Source: Streptomyces nojiriensis
GTDB taxonomy: Bacteria > Actinomycetota > Actinomycetes > Streptomycetales > Streptomycetaceae
DNA length: 64,000 bases
Reading direction: 5' to 3'
NCBI RefSeq assembly: GCF_017639205.1
Contig: NZ_CP071139.1
Location: 5,331,501 to 5,395,500 of the forward strand
Shown here piece by piece: positions 49,197-56,341 of this stretch; positions within the stretch are counted from its first letter, which is position 1, and each line of letters starts with the position of its first letter. The notes under the pieces are model-generated. The model saw only the letters and a program-made list of their open reading frames with translations, was not told the DNA's origin and did not search any database. A program made the position numbers and the translations under genes.

Positions 49197-50465
49197 TCAG
49201 GGCCCCGCCTCCGTACGGCCCTGCCGGGGCAGGTCCAGGGCCACCGCGACGGCGGAGTCGCAGTACTCCCGTACGGCACTCGTACGGGCTACCACGCGCC
49301 CGCGGTGGATCACGATCCGGCTGTAGGCGAGGGACAGCACGCCCGCGATCCGGTCCCCGCGCACGGCGAGCAGCTCCGCCGGGAAACCGGCCTCCACCCG
49401 GACCTCCGGCAGGCCCATGGCCTCGCGGGCACAGCGGCTGACGGATTCGTACGCCTCGCCGGCCCGGAGCCCTCCCTGGGAGGCCAGCAGGTACGCGGCC
49501 TCCAGGGGATCCCCGCGGCCGACGGGGTTCCCGGCGTCCCGCAGCGCCCCGCTGCCGGCCGCGACGCGCACACCGGCGGCCCGCAGCAGCCGGACGGGGG
49601 CGGTGCGCAGGCCGCGGCGCTCCAGGGCCGCGCAGTCGCCCTGGGGCAGGCAGGTGACCCGTACGCCGGCCGCGGCCAGCTGATCGGCGGCGCGGGCGGC
49701 CGCGTCCAGCGGGAGCCGGGACAGGCCGCCGCACGGGCCGATGGCCACTCCGGGGCGCAGCCCGCCGGCCATCGCCGCGAGCCGGGCGAGACGGCCCGGG
49801 TCGTCACCGTCTGTGTGCAGATCCACGGGGCAGCCGTGCTCGGCGGCGAGTTCCAGGACGGCTTCGAGGAAGCCCGTCGGGTCCGGGTCCAGGTCGGGGC
49901 AGCCGCCGATCACGGAGGCGCCCATCTTGACCGCGTCCCGCAGCATGGCCAGCCCGTCCGCGCCGGCCGCCCCGGTCAGCAGCCGGGGTACGGCCACGGC
50001 GGTGAGGTCGGCGAGCCCGCGCAGGGAGCGGCGGGCCTGGAGCACGGCTTCCATGGGGCCGAGGCCGTGCACGTCGCCGATGCGGACGTGGGAGCGGACC
50101 GCGGTGGCGCCGTGCCCGAGCTGGAGCAGGGCGGCTTCGGTGGCCCGGCGCTGAACCTCGTCGGGGGCGTAGGAGACGGGCCCCTCGGCGTCGGCGGTCA
50201 GCGCGGTGTCCCCGTGGGCGTGCGGCTCGGCGGGGGCGGGCAGCAGCAGATAGCCGGTCAGGTCCACCCGGGCCGGCGCGGGGGAGGGGAGGCTGCCCGC
50301 GGTGCCGACGGCCTGGATCCGGCCGCCGCCGAGGCGTACGTCGACGGTGCGGCCGTCGGTGAGGCGCGCCCCCGCGAGCAGCAGGGTGGTGGCCTCGGCG
50401 GCGGCCGCGTTGCCGTTTCCGCCGCGGGGCGCTTGGAACGGCTGCGGCGGCTGGCTGTCGGACAT
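49197..50465 (-). CDS. Amidohydrolase, cytosine-deaminase-like
   Basis: 422 residues of the metal-dependent hydrolase superfamily. After an N-terminal composite domain (LLLAGARLTDGRTVDVRLGG) come the metal ligands: EPHAHGD (HxH) near 82, VDLHTDGDD near 215 and a likely Asp in GSGALRDAGN near 306, arranged as in cytosine deaminase and related enzymes. The usual second conserved His ('H' of strand 6) is replaced by CLPQGD, so activity is uncertain. ATG with CAGGAG upstream. Likely hydrolyses a cyclic amide or nucleobase-like substrate. Confidence 0.85.
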   Translation of the reverse strand: MSDSQPPQPFQAPRGGNGNAAAAEATTLLLAGARLTDGRTVDVRLGGGRIQAVGTAGSLPSPAPARVDLTGYLLLPAPAEPHAHGDTALTADAEGPVSYAPDEVQRRATEAALLQLGHGATAVRSHVRIGDVHGLGPMEAVLQARRSLRGLADLTAVAVPRLLTGAAGADGLAMLRDAVKMGASVIGGCPDLDPDPTGFLEAVLELAAEHGCPVDLHTDGDDPGRLARLAAMAGGLRPGVAIGPCGGLSRLPLDAAARAADQLAAAGVRVTCLPQGDCAALERRGLRTAPVRLLRAAGVRVAAGSGALRDAGNPVGRGDPLEAAYLLASQGGLRAGEAYESVSRCAREAMGLPEVRVEAGFPAELLAVRGDRIAGVLSLAYSRIVIHRGRVVARTSAVREYCDSAVAVALDLPRQGRTEAGP

Positions 50466-50766
50466 CGCGCTCCTGCGGTGGCTCGGGCGGTTCCTGGAGC
50501 CGTGGCCCGCGGCCCAAGATCACGCAGCGTGCTCAGAGCCTAGGGCGCGGCGCACCCCGCTTCGCGGAAGAGCGCAATAGTCGTACCGGTGTGGTGCCAC
50601 GCGCCGGGGCGCTCGCGCGTGCGCCCGAGGGGCTCCAGGGCTCCGACCGGCGGGCGCCGGAGTGTGAGCCCGCCCACATTTCGCCCGAGAAGTGGGGTGG
50701 AAGTGATCGGTGGGTTGATCGAGAGCGACTGGCGGACCCCCTCGGAGCCCTGTCCCCGCAAAGGAT

Positions 50767-50796
50767 TTGGGCGATCGGCAGGCAACCGTGTAATGT
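50767..50796 (+). promoter_or_regulatory. Promoter of the tRNA-Thr/tRNA-Met/rpmG unit
   Basis: -35 TTGGGC (50767-50772), 18-base spacer, -10 TAATGT (50791-50796), twelve bases ahead of the tRNA-Thr 5' end. Confidence 0.6.
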
Positions 50797-50807
50797 CTTC
50801 ATCGCTC

Positions 50808-50880
50808 GCCCCAATAGCTCAGTCGGTAGAGCGTCTCCATGGTAAGGAGAAGGTCTGCGGTTCGATTCCGCATTGGGGCT
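50808..50880 (+). tRNA. tRNA-Thr (GGT)
   Basis: 73 bases. Acceptor GCCCCAA pairs with TTGGGGC; anticodon stem TCTCC/GGAGA around ATGGTAA gives GGT; T-loop GGTTCGATTCC; discriminator T. No encoded CCA. Confidence 0.97.
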
Positions 50881-50928
50881 CTGGTGAGAGAGGTTCCCCA
50901 CCCTCGGGTGGGGAGCTGATCACATCAA

Positions 50929-51001
50929 AGCGGCGTAGCTCAGTCGGTAGAGCAAGCGGCTCATAATCGCTGTGTCACCGGTTCAAGTCCGGTCGCCGCT
51001 A
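50929..51001 (+). tRNA. tRNA-Met (CAT), elongator
   Basis: 73 bases. Acceptor AGCGGCG pairs with CGCCGCT; anticodon loop CTCATAA gives CAT; T-loop GTTCAAGTC; discriminator A. The perfect first acceptor pair (A-T) marks it as elongator rather than initiator. A small hairpin (CCCCACCC/GGGTGGGG) separates it from tRNA-Thr. Confidence 0.95.
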
Positions 51002-51006
51002 CACAC

Positions 51007-51050
51007 AGTAGCCGATTGCGGGGTCGGTCTCCCGATCGGCTACTCTTTTA
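51007..51050 (+). terminator. Attenuating terminator between tRNA-Met and rpmG
   Basis: Stem AGTAGCCGAT / ATCGGCTACT followed by CTTTTA. It lies between the tRNAs and rpmG, so part of the transcription may stop here. Confidence 0.7.
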
Positions 51051-51089
51051 TGCGTTCATCCGTCCCATAGTCCGTCAAGGAGCACTCAC

Positions 51090-51254
51090 GTGGCTGCCAC
51101 CGACGTCCGCCCGAAGATCACGCTGGCCTGCGTGGAGTGCAAGGAGCGGAACTACATCACCAAGAAGAACCGGCGTAACAACCCGGACCGTCTTGAGATG
51201 AAGAAGCACTGCCCGCGCTGCAACTCGCACACCGCGCACCGCGAGACCCGCTGA
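51090..51254 (+). CDS. rpmG: 50S ribosomal protein L33, zinc-binding form
   Basis: 54 residues. [20 protein letters not shown] begins the protein; zinc ribbon cysteines Cys14/Cys17 (CVEC) and Cys41/Cys44 (CPRC) are all present, so this is the 'C+' form. Streptomycetes also carry cysteine-less copies elsewhere that replace it under zinc starvation, controlled by Zur. GTG 51090 with AAGGAG nine bases upstream. It lies directly behind tRNA-Thr and tRNA-Met and ahead of two MaoC-domain genes, a conserved actinobacterial order. Confidence 0.96.
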
Positions 51255-51289
51255 CCCTAGCGAAGTCTCGAATAACAGGCACCGTCATG

Positions 51290-51318
51290 AGGTCGTCCCC
51301 TTCATCGGGGGGCGGCCT
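51290..51318 (+). terminator. Terminator after rpmG
   Basis: Stem AGGTCGTCCCC / GGGGGGCGGCCT (with G-U pairs) around TTCATC, 36 bases past the rpmG stop. Confidence 0.65.
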
Positions 51319-51391
51319 TGTGTCGTTTCCGTGCCCGTTCCTGTCTTTCTTCTTGCGTCATTCGTGTCCCTTCAACAGGAGGTAGTGAGTC

Positions 51392-51844
51392 ATGGCTCTC
51401 GACCAGTCCTTCGTGGGGCGGAGCTACCCGCCCACCGATCCGTACGAGGTCGGCCGGGAGAAGATCCGCGAATTCGCGGCCGCGGTGGGTGACACCAATC
51501 CCGTCTACAGCGATCCCGAAGCCGCGAAGTCGTACGGCTATCCCGATGTGATCGCTCCGCCGACTTTTGTGTTTGCGATCACTTTCAAGGCCGCCGGCCA
51601 GGTCGTCGAGGACCCGCAGCTGGGACTGGACTACAGCCGCGTCGTGCACGGTGACCAGAAGTTCGCGTACTCCCGGCCGGTGCGCGCCGGTGACCGGCTG
51701 TCAGTGGTCTCCACCATCGAGTCCGTGAAGTCGCTCGCGGGCAATGACGTCATCGACATCCGCGGTGAGGTCCACGACGAGACCGGCGAGCACGTGGTGA
51801 CGGCGTGGACGAAGCTCGTCTCCCGCGCCCCCGAGGAGGCCTGA
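51392..51844 (+). CDS. MaoC-family dehydratase, HadA-like half
   Basis: 150 residues of the N-terminal MaoC-like (hot-dog) type that mycobacteria call HadA. GRSYPPTDPYEVGREKIREF opens the fold, followed by GYPDVIAPPTFVFAITF and LVSRAPEEA at the end. It lacks the catalytic Asp/His motif, so it needs the next gene as partner. In mycobacteria HadAB dehydrates hydroxyacyl-ACP in fatty acid elongation; the role in streptomycetes is not defined. ATG with AGGAGG nine bases upstream. Confidence 0.9.
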   Translation: MALDQSFVGRSYPPTDPYEVGREKIREFAAAVGDTNPVYSDPEAAKSYGYPDVIAPPTFVFAITFKAAGQVVEDPQLGLDYSRVVHGDQKFAYSRPVRAGDRLSVVSTIESVKSLAGNDVIDIRGEVHDETGEHVVTAWTKLVSRAPEEA

Positions 51845-51845
51845 C

Positions 51846-52274
51846 ATGGCAGCGCAGATCCAGTACGCCGAGGTCGAGGTCGGCACCGAGCTGCCGGCGG
51901 CGTCCTTCCCCGTGACGCGCGCCACGCTCGTCCAGTACGCGGGCGCCTCGGGCGACTTCAACCCGATCCACTGGAACGAGAAGTTCGCCAAGGAGGTCGG
52001 ACTGCCGGACGTGATCGCGCACGGCATGTTCACCATGGCCGAGGCGATCCGCGTGGTCACCGACTGGGTCGGCGACCCGGGCGCGGTGGTCGAGTACGGC
52101 GTCCGCTTCACCAGGCCTGTCGTGGTCCCCAACGACGACCAGGGCGGGCTGATCGAGGTCACCGCGAAGGTCGCCGCGAAGCTGGACGACAACCGCGTCC
52201 GGGTCGACCTGACGGCCATGAGCGCGGGCCAGAAGGTCCTGGGCATGTCCCGTGCGGTCGTCGAACTGGCCTGA
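51846..52274 (+). CDS. MaoC-family dehydratase, HadB-like catalytic half
   Basis: 142 residues with the hydratase-2 motif: YAGASGDFNPIHWNEKFAKE with catalytic Asp and His near 38-43, followed by GLPDVIAHGMFTMAEAI. ATG one base after the previous stop. The pair should form the heterodimeric (3R)-hydroxyacyl dehydratase. A textbook terminator follows 75 bases later. Confidence 0.92.
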   Translation: MAAQIQYAEVEVGTELPAASFPVTRATLVQYAGASGDFNPIHWNEKFAKEVGLPDVIAHGMFTMAEAIRVVTDWVGDPGAVVEYGVRFTRPVVVPNDDQGGLIEVTAKVAAKLDDNRVRVDLTAMSAGQKVLGMSRAVVELA

Positions 52275-52295
52275 GCCGACGGCTCGACGCGAAGC

Positions 52296-52324
52296 GCGGC
52301 GCAGAGCGGCGCAGTGCGGCGCAG
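52296..52324. repeat. Three 10-bp-spaced copies of GCGGCGCAG
   Basis: GCGGCGCAG starts at 52296, 52306 and 52316, an exact ten-base period, then decays into GCGAAGC repeats. It lies between the dehydratase stop and its terminator. Probably slippage; no function inferred. Confidence 0.6.
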
Positions 52325-52348
52325 CGAAGCGAAGCGCAGTGAAGCGGG

Positions 52349-52385
52349 AGGGGCGGGGGCGCCGGTGGCGCCTCCGCCCCTTTTT
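52349..52385 (+). terminator. Intrinsic terminator after the dehydratase pair
   Basis: 15-base stem (AGGGGCGGGGGCGCC / GGCGCCTCCGCCCCT, one mismatch) with a 3-base loop and a T5 run, rare in this GC-rich window. Confidence 0.9.
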
Positions 52386-52490
52386 GCTGGGTGGGGGTGG
52401 GGGTGGGGGAGCCGGCTGGGTGGGGTCGAGGGGGGCGGGGCGGGGGCTGGGGTGGTCGGGAGCCTCTCGGTCGGTATCAGAGTGGCGTGT

Positions 52491-52635
52491 GGGGGTTTCC
52501 CGTCAGTCCGATCGTCTCCGGGTCGGGACGGTCCCTCAAGGGCGCTCCCTTCGGTCGCGTCACTGCGTGATGGCCTTCGGCCACCCTTGACCGACCGTCC
52601 CGCCCCGGAGGAACGAAGACTGCCGGGAAACCCCC
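52491..52635. repeat. 145-bp module: two head-to-head 52-bp units (copy 1)
   Basis: Unit 52491-52542 begins GGGGGTTTCCCGTCAGTC and ends TCAAGGG; its inverted partner is 52584-52635, separated by 41 bases. The same module occurs inverted at 53429-53573 with the same 52-41-52 spacing, so the island contains four units. Confidence 0.8.
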
Positions 52636-53428
52636 AAAAGAACGGGCCGGGCGTTCCTTTCCAGGGACGGGCCCGTCAGAGATGCCCAGCCCGGTTCCGG
52701 CGGGGCATGTCCGGCAGGCGGGGTCATCGAGACCAGGGCCTGTGTCGGGGGAAGCGCGTCCAATCGCTACGCGCTCCTCATCTCTCAGCGTCCGACGGCC
52801 GTCTGGGGCTGGACATAGGCCGCCCACGAGCTCGGTCCGCCGCTCGACCTGCGTCCGATGACCGGCCGTGGCCGGACATAGGCCGCCCCAGATCGCTACG
52901 TGCTTCTCCATGACCGCGACCGACGGCTGACAGGGCTGAGGAGCGCTGCTGGGAGGGGCTGACCGCCGGGACTTCACCTATTCCGTAGTGGGGCCGGGTC
53001 AGTGCGAGCAGGACACCACAAAGCCGCTACCAAATAGGTGTAATTGGGGCAAACGGTCGGCCTTTCGGGGTGCCCACGTGCGCTGACCCGCACCCACTAC
53101 GAAATAGCCGCTGTCGCAGGTCTTTTCGCCCCGGATGACCGTCGGACGCCTCCCGAGATGAGCGTCCAAGGGGCGTGGGCGGCCTATGGCCAGCCGCAGA
53201 CGGTCGTCGGACGCGGGTCGAGCGCCGGACCGAGCTCGTGGGCGGCCTATGTCCAGCCCAGGGCGGGGTGGAGACGCTGAGAGATGAGGAGCGCGTAGCG
53301 ATCTGGCGCGCCCCACCGACCCGGGCCCTGGTCCGGATGGGTCCCGTCTCAAGAACATGCTCGCCGGGACAGGGCTGGGCATCTCTGATCGCCCCGTCCT
53401 GATCCTTGAACGCCCGGCCCGTTCTTTT

Positions 53429-53573
53429 GGGGGTTTCCCGGCAGTCTTCGTTCCTCCGGGGCGGGACGGTCGGTCAAGGGTGGAGCGCAGCGACATCGCG
53501 AAGCGACGCGACGAAGGAGCGCCCTTGAGGGACCGGCCCGACCCGGAGACGATCGGACTGACGGGAAACCCCC
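53429..53573. repeat. 145-bp module: two head-to-head 52-bp units (copy 2)
   Basis: Units at 53429-53480 and 53522-53573 with a 41-base spacer; same length and spacing as copy 1. Conserved ends: GGGGGTTTCCCG at one side and TCAAGGG at the other. The spacers differ in sequence between copies while the units are kept. Confidence 0.8.
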
Positions 53574-53673
53574 ACACGCCACTCTGATACCGACCGAGAG
53601 GCTCCCGCCCACCGAAGCCCCCGCCCCGCCCACCGAAGCCCCCACCTCCCGAAGCCCCGACCCACCCCACCCC

Positions 53674-53709
53674 TTGACTTAGTTAGTGATTGAGTACTAA
53701 CTTTGTCTC
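53674..53709 (+). promoter_or_regulatory. TetR promoter with operator O1
   Basis: -35 TTGACT (53674-53679), 18-base spacer, -10 TAACTT (53698-53703). The perfect operator GTTAGT-N8-ACTAAC (53682-53701) covers the spacer and -10. Transcription would begin at the ATG (53710), i.e. leaderless. The same operator recurs before the MFS gene. Confidence 0.75.
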
Positions 53710-54279
53710 ATGGTCAGGATGAGCGCAGATGAGCGGCGTGAGAGCGTCATTCGGGCGGCGGTGCATGAGTTCGCGCGTGGAGGTTACTACGGGACCTCCA
53801 CCGAGGCGATCGCCAAGCGGGTGGGGGTTTCGCAGCCGTATCTCTTCCGGCTCTTCCCCAGCAAGCAGGCGATCTTCCTGGCGGCTGCCGAGCGCTGCCT
53901 GATGGAGACGCGCGACCTCTTCGCCGCCGCAGCCGAAGGGCTGCAGGGGGAGGAGGCCACGCAGGCGATGGCGAACGCCTACACCCGGTTGATCGCTGAG
54001 GATCCCGACAAGCTCCAGATGCAGCTCCAGATGTACGTCAGCGTCGCCGCCGCCGAGGCGGCCGGCGACCGCGAGCTCGGCGAGCTCGTGCGCAAGGGCT
54101 GGATGGAGCTCTGGGACACGGTCAACGTGCCCTTCGGCGGGGACGTCGGTGAGGCCACGACCTTCATGGCGTACGGGATGCTGATCAACACTCTCGCCGC
54201 CATGGGCTTCCCTCCCGGGCACCGGGTCTGGGAGGGTCTCTACCCGTCGGCGGGTGCCAAGGGGCGTCTGGAGAAGTGA
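53710..54279 (+). CDS. TetR-family repressor
   Basis: 189 residues. N-terminal HTH (RESVIRAAVHEFARGGYYGT, then EAIAKRVGVSQPYLFRLFPS) and a helical ligand-binding domain (QMQLQMYVSVAAAEAAGDRE). ATG 53710 is at the predicted transcription start; a second ATG three codons later is possible. It should repress itself and the downstream MFS pump through the identical operators at 53682 and 54324; an unknown drug-like ligand would release it. Confidence 0.94.
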   Translation: MVRMSADERRESVIRAAVHEFARGGYYGTSTEAIAKRVGVSQPYLFRLFPSKQAIFLAAAERCLMETRDLFAAAAEGLQGEEATQAMANAYTRLIAEDPDKLQMQLQMYVSVAAAEAAGDRELGELVRKGWMELWDTVNVPFGGDVGEATTFMAYGMLINTLAAMGFPPGHRVWEGLYPSAGAKGRLEK

Positions 54280-54323
54280 CCGGTGCGCGAGATCTGCTCG
54301 CGCGCCTTTTCATGGCCATGAAA

Positions 54324-54343
54324 GTTAGTCAGCAATAACTAAC
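54324..54343 (+). promoter_or_regulatory. TetR operator O2 before the MFS gene
   Basis: GTTAGT-N8-ACTAAC, identical half-sites and spacing to O1 (53682-53701), 18 bases ahead of the GTG of the MFS pump. The N8 differs (CAGCAATA here, GATTGAGT in O1), as expected for a dimer-binding site. Confidence 0.8.
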
Positions 54344-54361
54344 AAATCGCAGGGGGAAACC

Positions 54362-55813
54362 GTGCACACGCAAGACACCACGGACACCAAGCTCCGCGGG
54401 CCCGCCGTCTGGGCCCTCGTCCTCACCGGCGTGGCCAGCTTCATGGCCGCACTCGACAACCTGGTCGTCACCACCGCCCTCCCCGCCATCCGCGAGGACC
54501 TCGGCGGCAAGCTGGAGGACCTGGAGTGGACGGTGAACGCGTACACGCTCACCTTCGCCGTCCTCCTGATGTTCGGCGCCGCCCTCGGGGACCGCTTCGG
54601 CCGCCGCCGGCTGTTCATCGTCGGCCTCACGGTCTTCACCGGCGCCTCCGCCGCGGCCGCCCTCTCGACCGGCATCGACGCGCTCATCGCCGCCCGCGCC
54701 GTGCAGGGCGTCGGCGCCGCGATCATGATGCCGCTCACGCTCACCCTGCTCACCGCCGCCGTTCCCGCCGCCCGCCGCGGCATGGCCCTCGGGATCTACG
54801 GCGCCGTCACCGGCCTCGCCGTCGCCAGCGGCCCCCTCATCGGCGGCAGCCTCACCGAGCACATCTCCTGGCAGTGGATCTTCTGGCTCAACGTGCCGAT
54901 AGGCCTCGCCCTGATCCCGCTCGCCCGCCTGCGCCTCGCCGAGTCCACCGCCCCCGGCGCGCGCCTCGACATCCCCGGCACCCTGCTGATCAGCGGCGGC
55001 CTCTTCGGCATCGTCTACGCCCTGGTCAACGCCAACTCCGAGGGCTGGACCAGCGCCCCCGTCCTGACCGGCCTGATCGTCGGCTCCGCGCTCGTCGGCG
55101 GCTTCATCCACCACGGCTTCAACAACGCCAACCCCATGCTCCCCATGCGGCTCTTCCGCGACCGCGGCTTCCTCGGGATCAACCTGGCCAGCCTGCTGAT
55201 GTTCCTCGGCATGTTCGGCTCGATCTTCCTGCTCAGCCAGTTCCTCCAGGGCGTCGCCGGCTACTCGCCCACCGAGGCCGGCCTGCGCATGCTCCCCTGG
55301 ACCGGAATGCCGATGATCATCGCGCCGCTGGCCGGGATCCTCTCCGACCGCATCGGCGGCCGCCCCGTCGTCGCCGCCGGGCTCGCCTTCCAGGCCCTCG
55401 GCCTCGGCTGGTTCGCGGCGATCCTGAGCGCGGACGTCTCGTACGCGGCCCAGCTCCCGCCGCTGATCCTCAGCGGGATCGGCATGGCCCTCTACTTCGC
55501 CCCCGCGGCCAACGTCCTGATGTCCACCGTCGCCCCGGCCGACCAGGGCAAGGCCTCCGGCACCAACAACGCACTGCGCGAGGTCGGCGGAGCCCTCGGC
55601 GTCGCGGTCCTGGCCTCGGTCTTCTCCTCCCAGGGCGGCTACGAATCCCCGCAGGCCTTCACCGACGGCACCGTCCCCGCCCTGTGGATCGGCGCCGGCG
55701 CGGTCGCCCTCGCCGCCGGCCTGGCCCTGCTGGTGCCCCGTAAGGCCAAGGCCGCCCAGGCTCCCGCGAGCCGGACCGCCGCCGTCCCGGACAAGGTCCC
55801 CGCGGCCGGCTGA
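54362..55813 (+). CDS. MFS drug exporter, DHA2 (14-helix) family
   Basis: 483 residues, 14 hydrophobic segments. Motif A GDRFGRRRLFIVG near residue 78, motif C GAVTGLAVASGPLIGGSLTE near 150, and DHA2-type opening ALVLTGVASFMAALDNLVVT with TALPAIREDLG. Exports hydrophobic compounds with proton antiport; substrate unknown. GTG with AGGGGG upstream. Controlled by the TetR just upstream through operator O2; the DUF3291 gene is 46 bases downstream. Confidence 0.94.
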   Translation: MHTQDTTDTKLRGPAVWALVLTGVASFMAALDNLVVTTALPAIREDLGGKLEDLEWTVNAYTLTFAVLLMFGAALGDRFGRRRLFIVGLTVFTGASAAAALSTGIDALIAARAVQGVGAAIMMPLTLTLLTAAVPAARRGMALGIYGAVTGLAVASGPLIGGSLTEHISWQWIFWLNVPIGLALIPLARLRLAESTAPGARLDIPGTLLISGGLFGIVYALVNANSEGWTSAPVLTGLIVGSALVGGFIHHGFNNANPMLPMRLFRDRGFLGINLASLLMFLGMFGSIFLLSQFLQGVAGYSPTEAGLRMLPWTGMPMIIAPLAGILSDRIGGRPVVAAGLAFQALGLGWFAAILSADVSYAAQLPPLILSGIGMALYFAPAANVLMSTVAPADQGKASGTNNALREVGGALGVAVLASVFSSQGGYESPQAFTDGTVPALWIGAGAVALAAGLALLVPRKAKAAQAPASRTAAVPDKVPAAG

Positions 55814-55859
55814 CCCCACCCCACCCGCACACGGCCCCGACCGCCAAGGAGAGCCCGCC

Positions 55860-56258
55860 ATGCCCGACATCCCCTGGTCCACGCCCACCCAGGCCGCCCC
55901 CGACGCCGAGGTCTACGTCATGGCCTCCCGCTTCGAGACCGCCACGCTCGCCGGCGCCGTCAAGTTCTTCCTCAAGGCGCCCGGCATCATCCTCCAGATC
56001 CGCAAGGCCCCCGGTGCCCACGGCGTCGCCCTGCGCGCCCGCGTCTTCAGCCGTACCTTCCTCACCCTCTCCGCCTGGCAGGACCGCGACGCGCTCTACC
56101 GCTTCGCCCGCAGCGAGCCCCACCGCTCCAGCTCCCGCGCCGCCAGCGCCTACATGAAGGAATCGGCGTTCACCTACTGGACCGTGCGGGCCGACGAGCT
56201 CCCCCTCACCTGGGCCGAGGCCGAACGCCGCCTCGCCGAGCAGAAGCCGGACCACTGA
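55860..56258 (+). CDS. DUF3291-like (ABM-fold) protein
   Basis: 132 residues. VYVMASRFETATLAGAVKFF opens it and LSAWQDRDALYRFARSEPHR is the family-like core, as in small antibiotic-biosynthesis-monooxygenase-fold proteins. Function unknown. ATG with AAGGAG upstream, 46 bases behind the pump, so likely the third gene under TetR control; a role in handling the pump's substrate is possible. Confidence 0.78.
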   Translation: MPDIPWSTPTQAAPDAEVYVMASRFETATLAGAVKFFLKAPGIILQIRKAPGAHGVALRARVFSRTFLTLSAWQDRDALYRFARSEPHRSSSRAASAYMKESAFTYWTVRADELPLTWAEAERRLAEQKPDH

Positions 56259-56280
56259 CCCCGCCGGCAGGGGGGACGAG

Positions 56281-56341
56281 AGAGTACGGTCCGTGGCCAC
56301 GCAGGGATGCGAGGGGCACGGACCGTACTCTTGTCCACGTG
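56281..56341 (+). promoter_or_regulatory. Hairpin with embedded -10 before murB
   Basis: Perfect 15-base inverted repeat AGAGTACGGTCCGTG / CACGGACCGTACTCT (56281-56295 and 56317-56331). The right arm contains TACTCT (56326-56331), seven bases ahead of the murB GTG. So the hairpin terminates the pump operon, or acts as a regulatory palindrome at a leaderless murB promoter, or both. Confidence 0.55.

Larger units (their letters stand above)
52458..53606. repeat. 1.15-kb nested inverted-repeat island
   Basis: Two arms, about 52458-53015 and 53050-53606, are inverted copies of each other. Identical blocks include 52458-52527 with 53537-53606 (70 bases) and 52581-52656 with 53408-53483 (76 bases); the rest matches with scattered changes and small gaps up to the centre. 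Inside each arm a 52-base unit occurs twice head to head (see separate entry), and GGACATAGGCCGCCC or a near copy occurs two times. Long frames on both strands here have no family resemblance and mirror one another, as expected of repeats. No transposase or tRNA-like end is visible. Confidence 0.85.

Noticed and set aside
50808..51001. tRNA-based integration site (attB with a nearby attR)
   Set aside because: No direct repeat of the tRNA-Thr, tRNA-Met or tRNA-Tyr 3' ends was seen elsewhere in the window, and no integrase gene is present.
52314..52913. 200-codon plus-strand frame in the repeat island
   Set aside because: It resembles the 223-codon minus-strand frame at 52999-53670 only because the DNA is an inverted repeat. 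No start signal, and the composition is repetitive Arg/Pro/Ser.
52458..53606. CRISPR array or insertion sequence
   Set aside because: The units are few, inverted and widely spaced rather than short direct repeats with regular spacers, and no transposase is encoded.
52999..53670. 223-codon minus-strand frame in the repeat island
   Set aside because: Mirror image of the plus-strand frame; crosses the centre of the inverted repeat and shows no domain.
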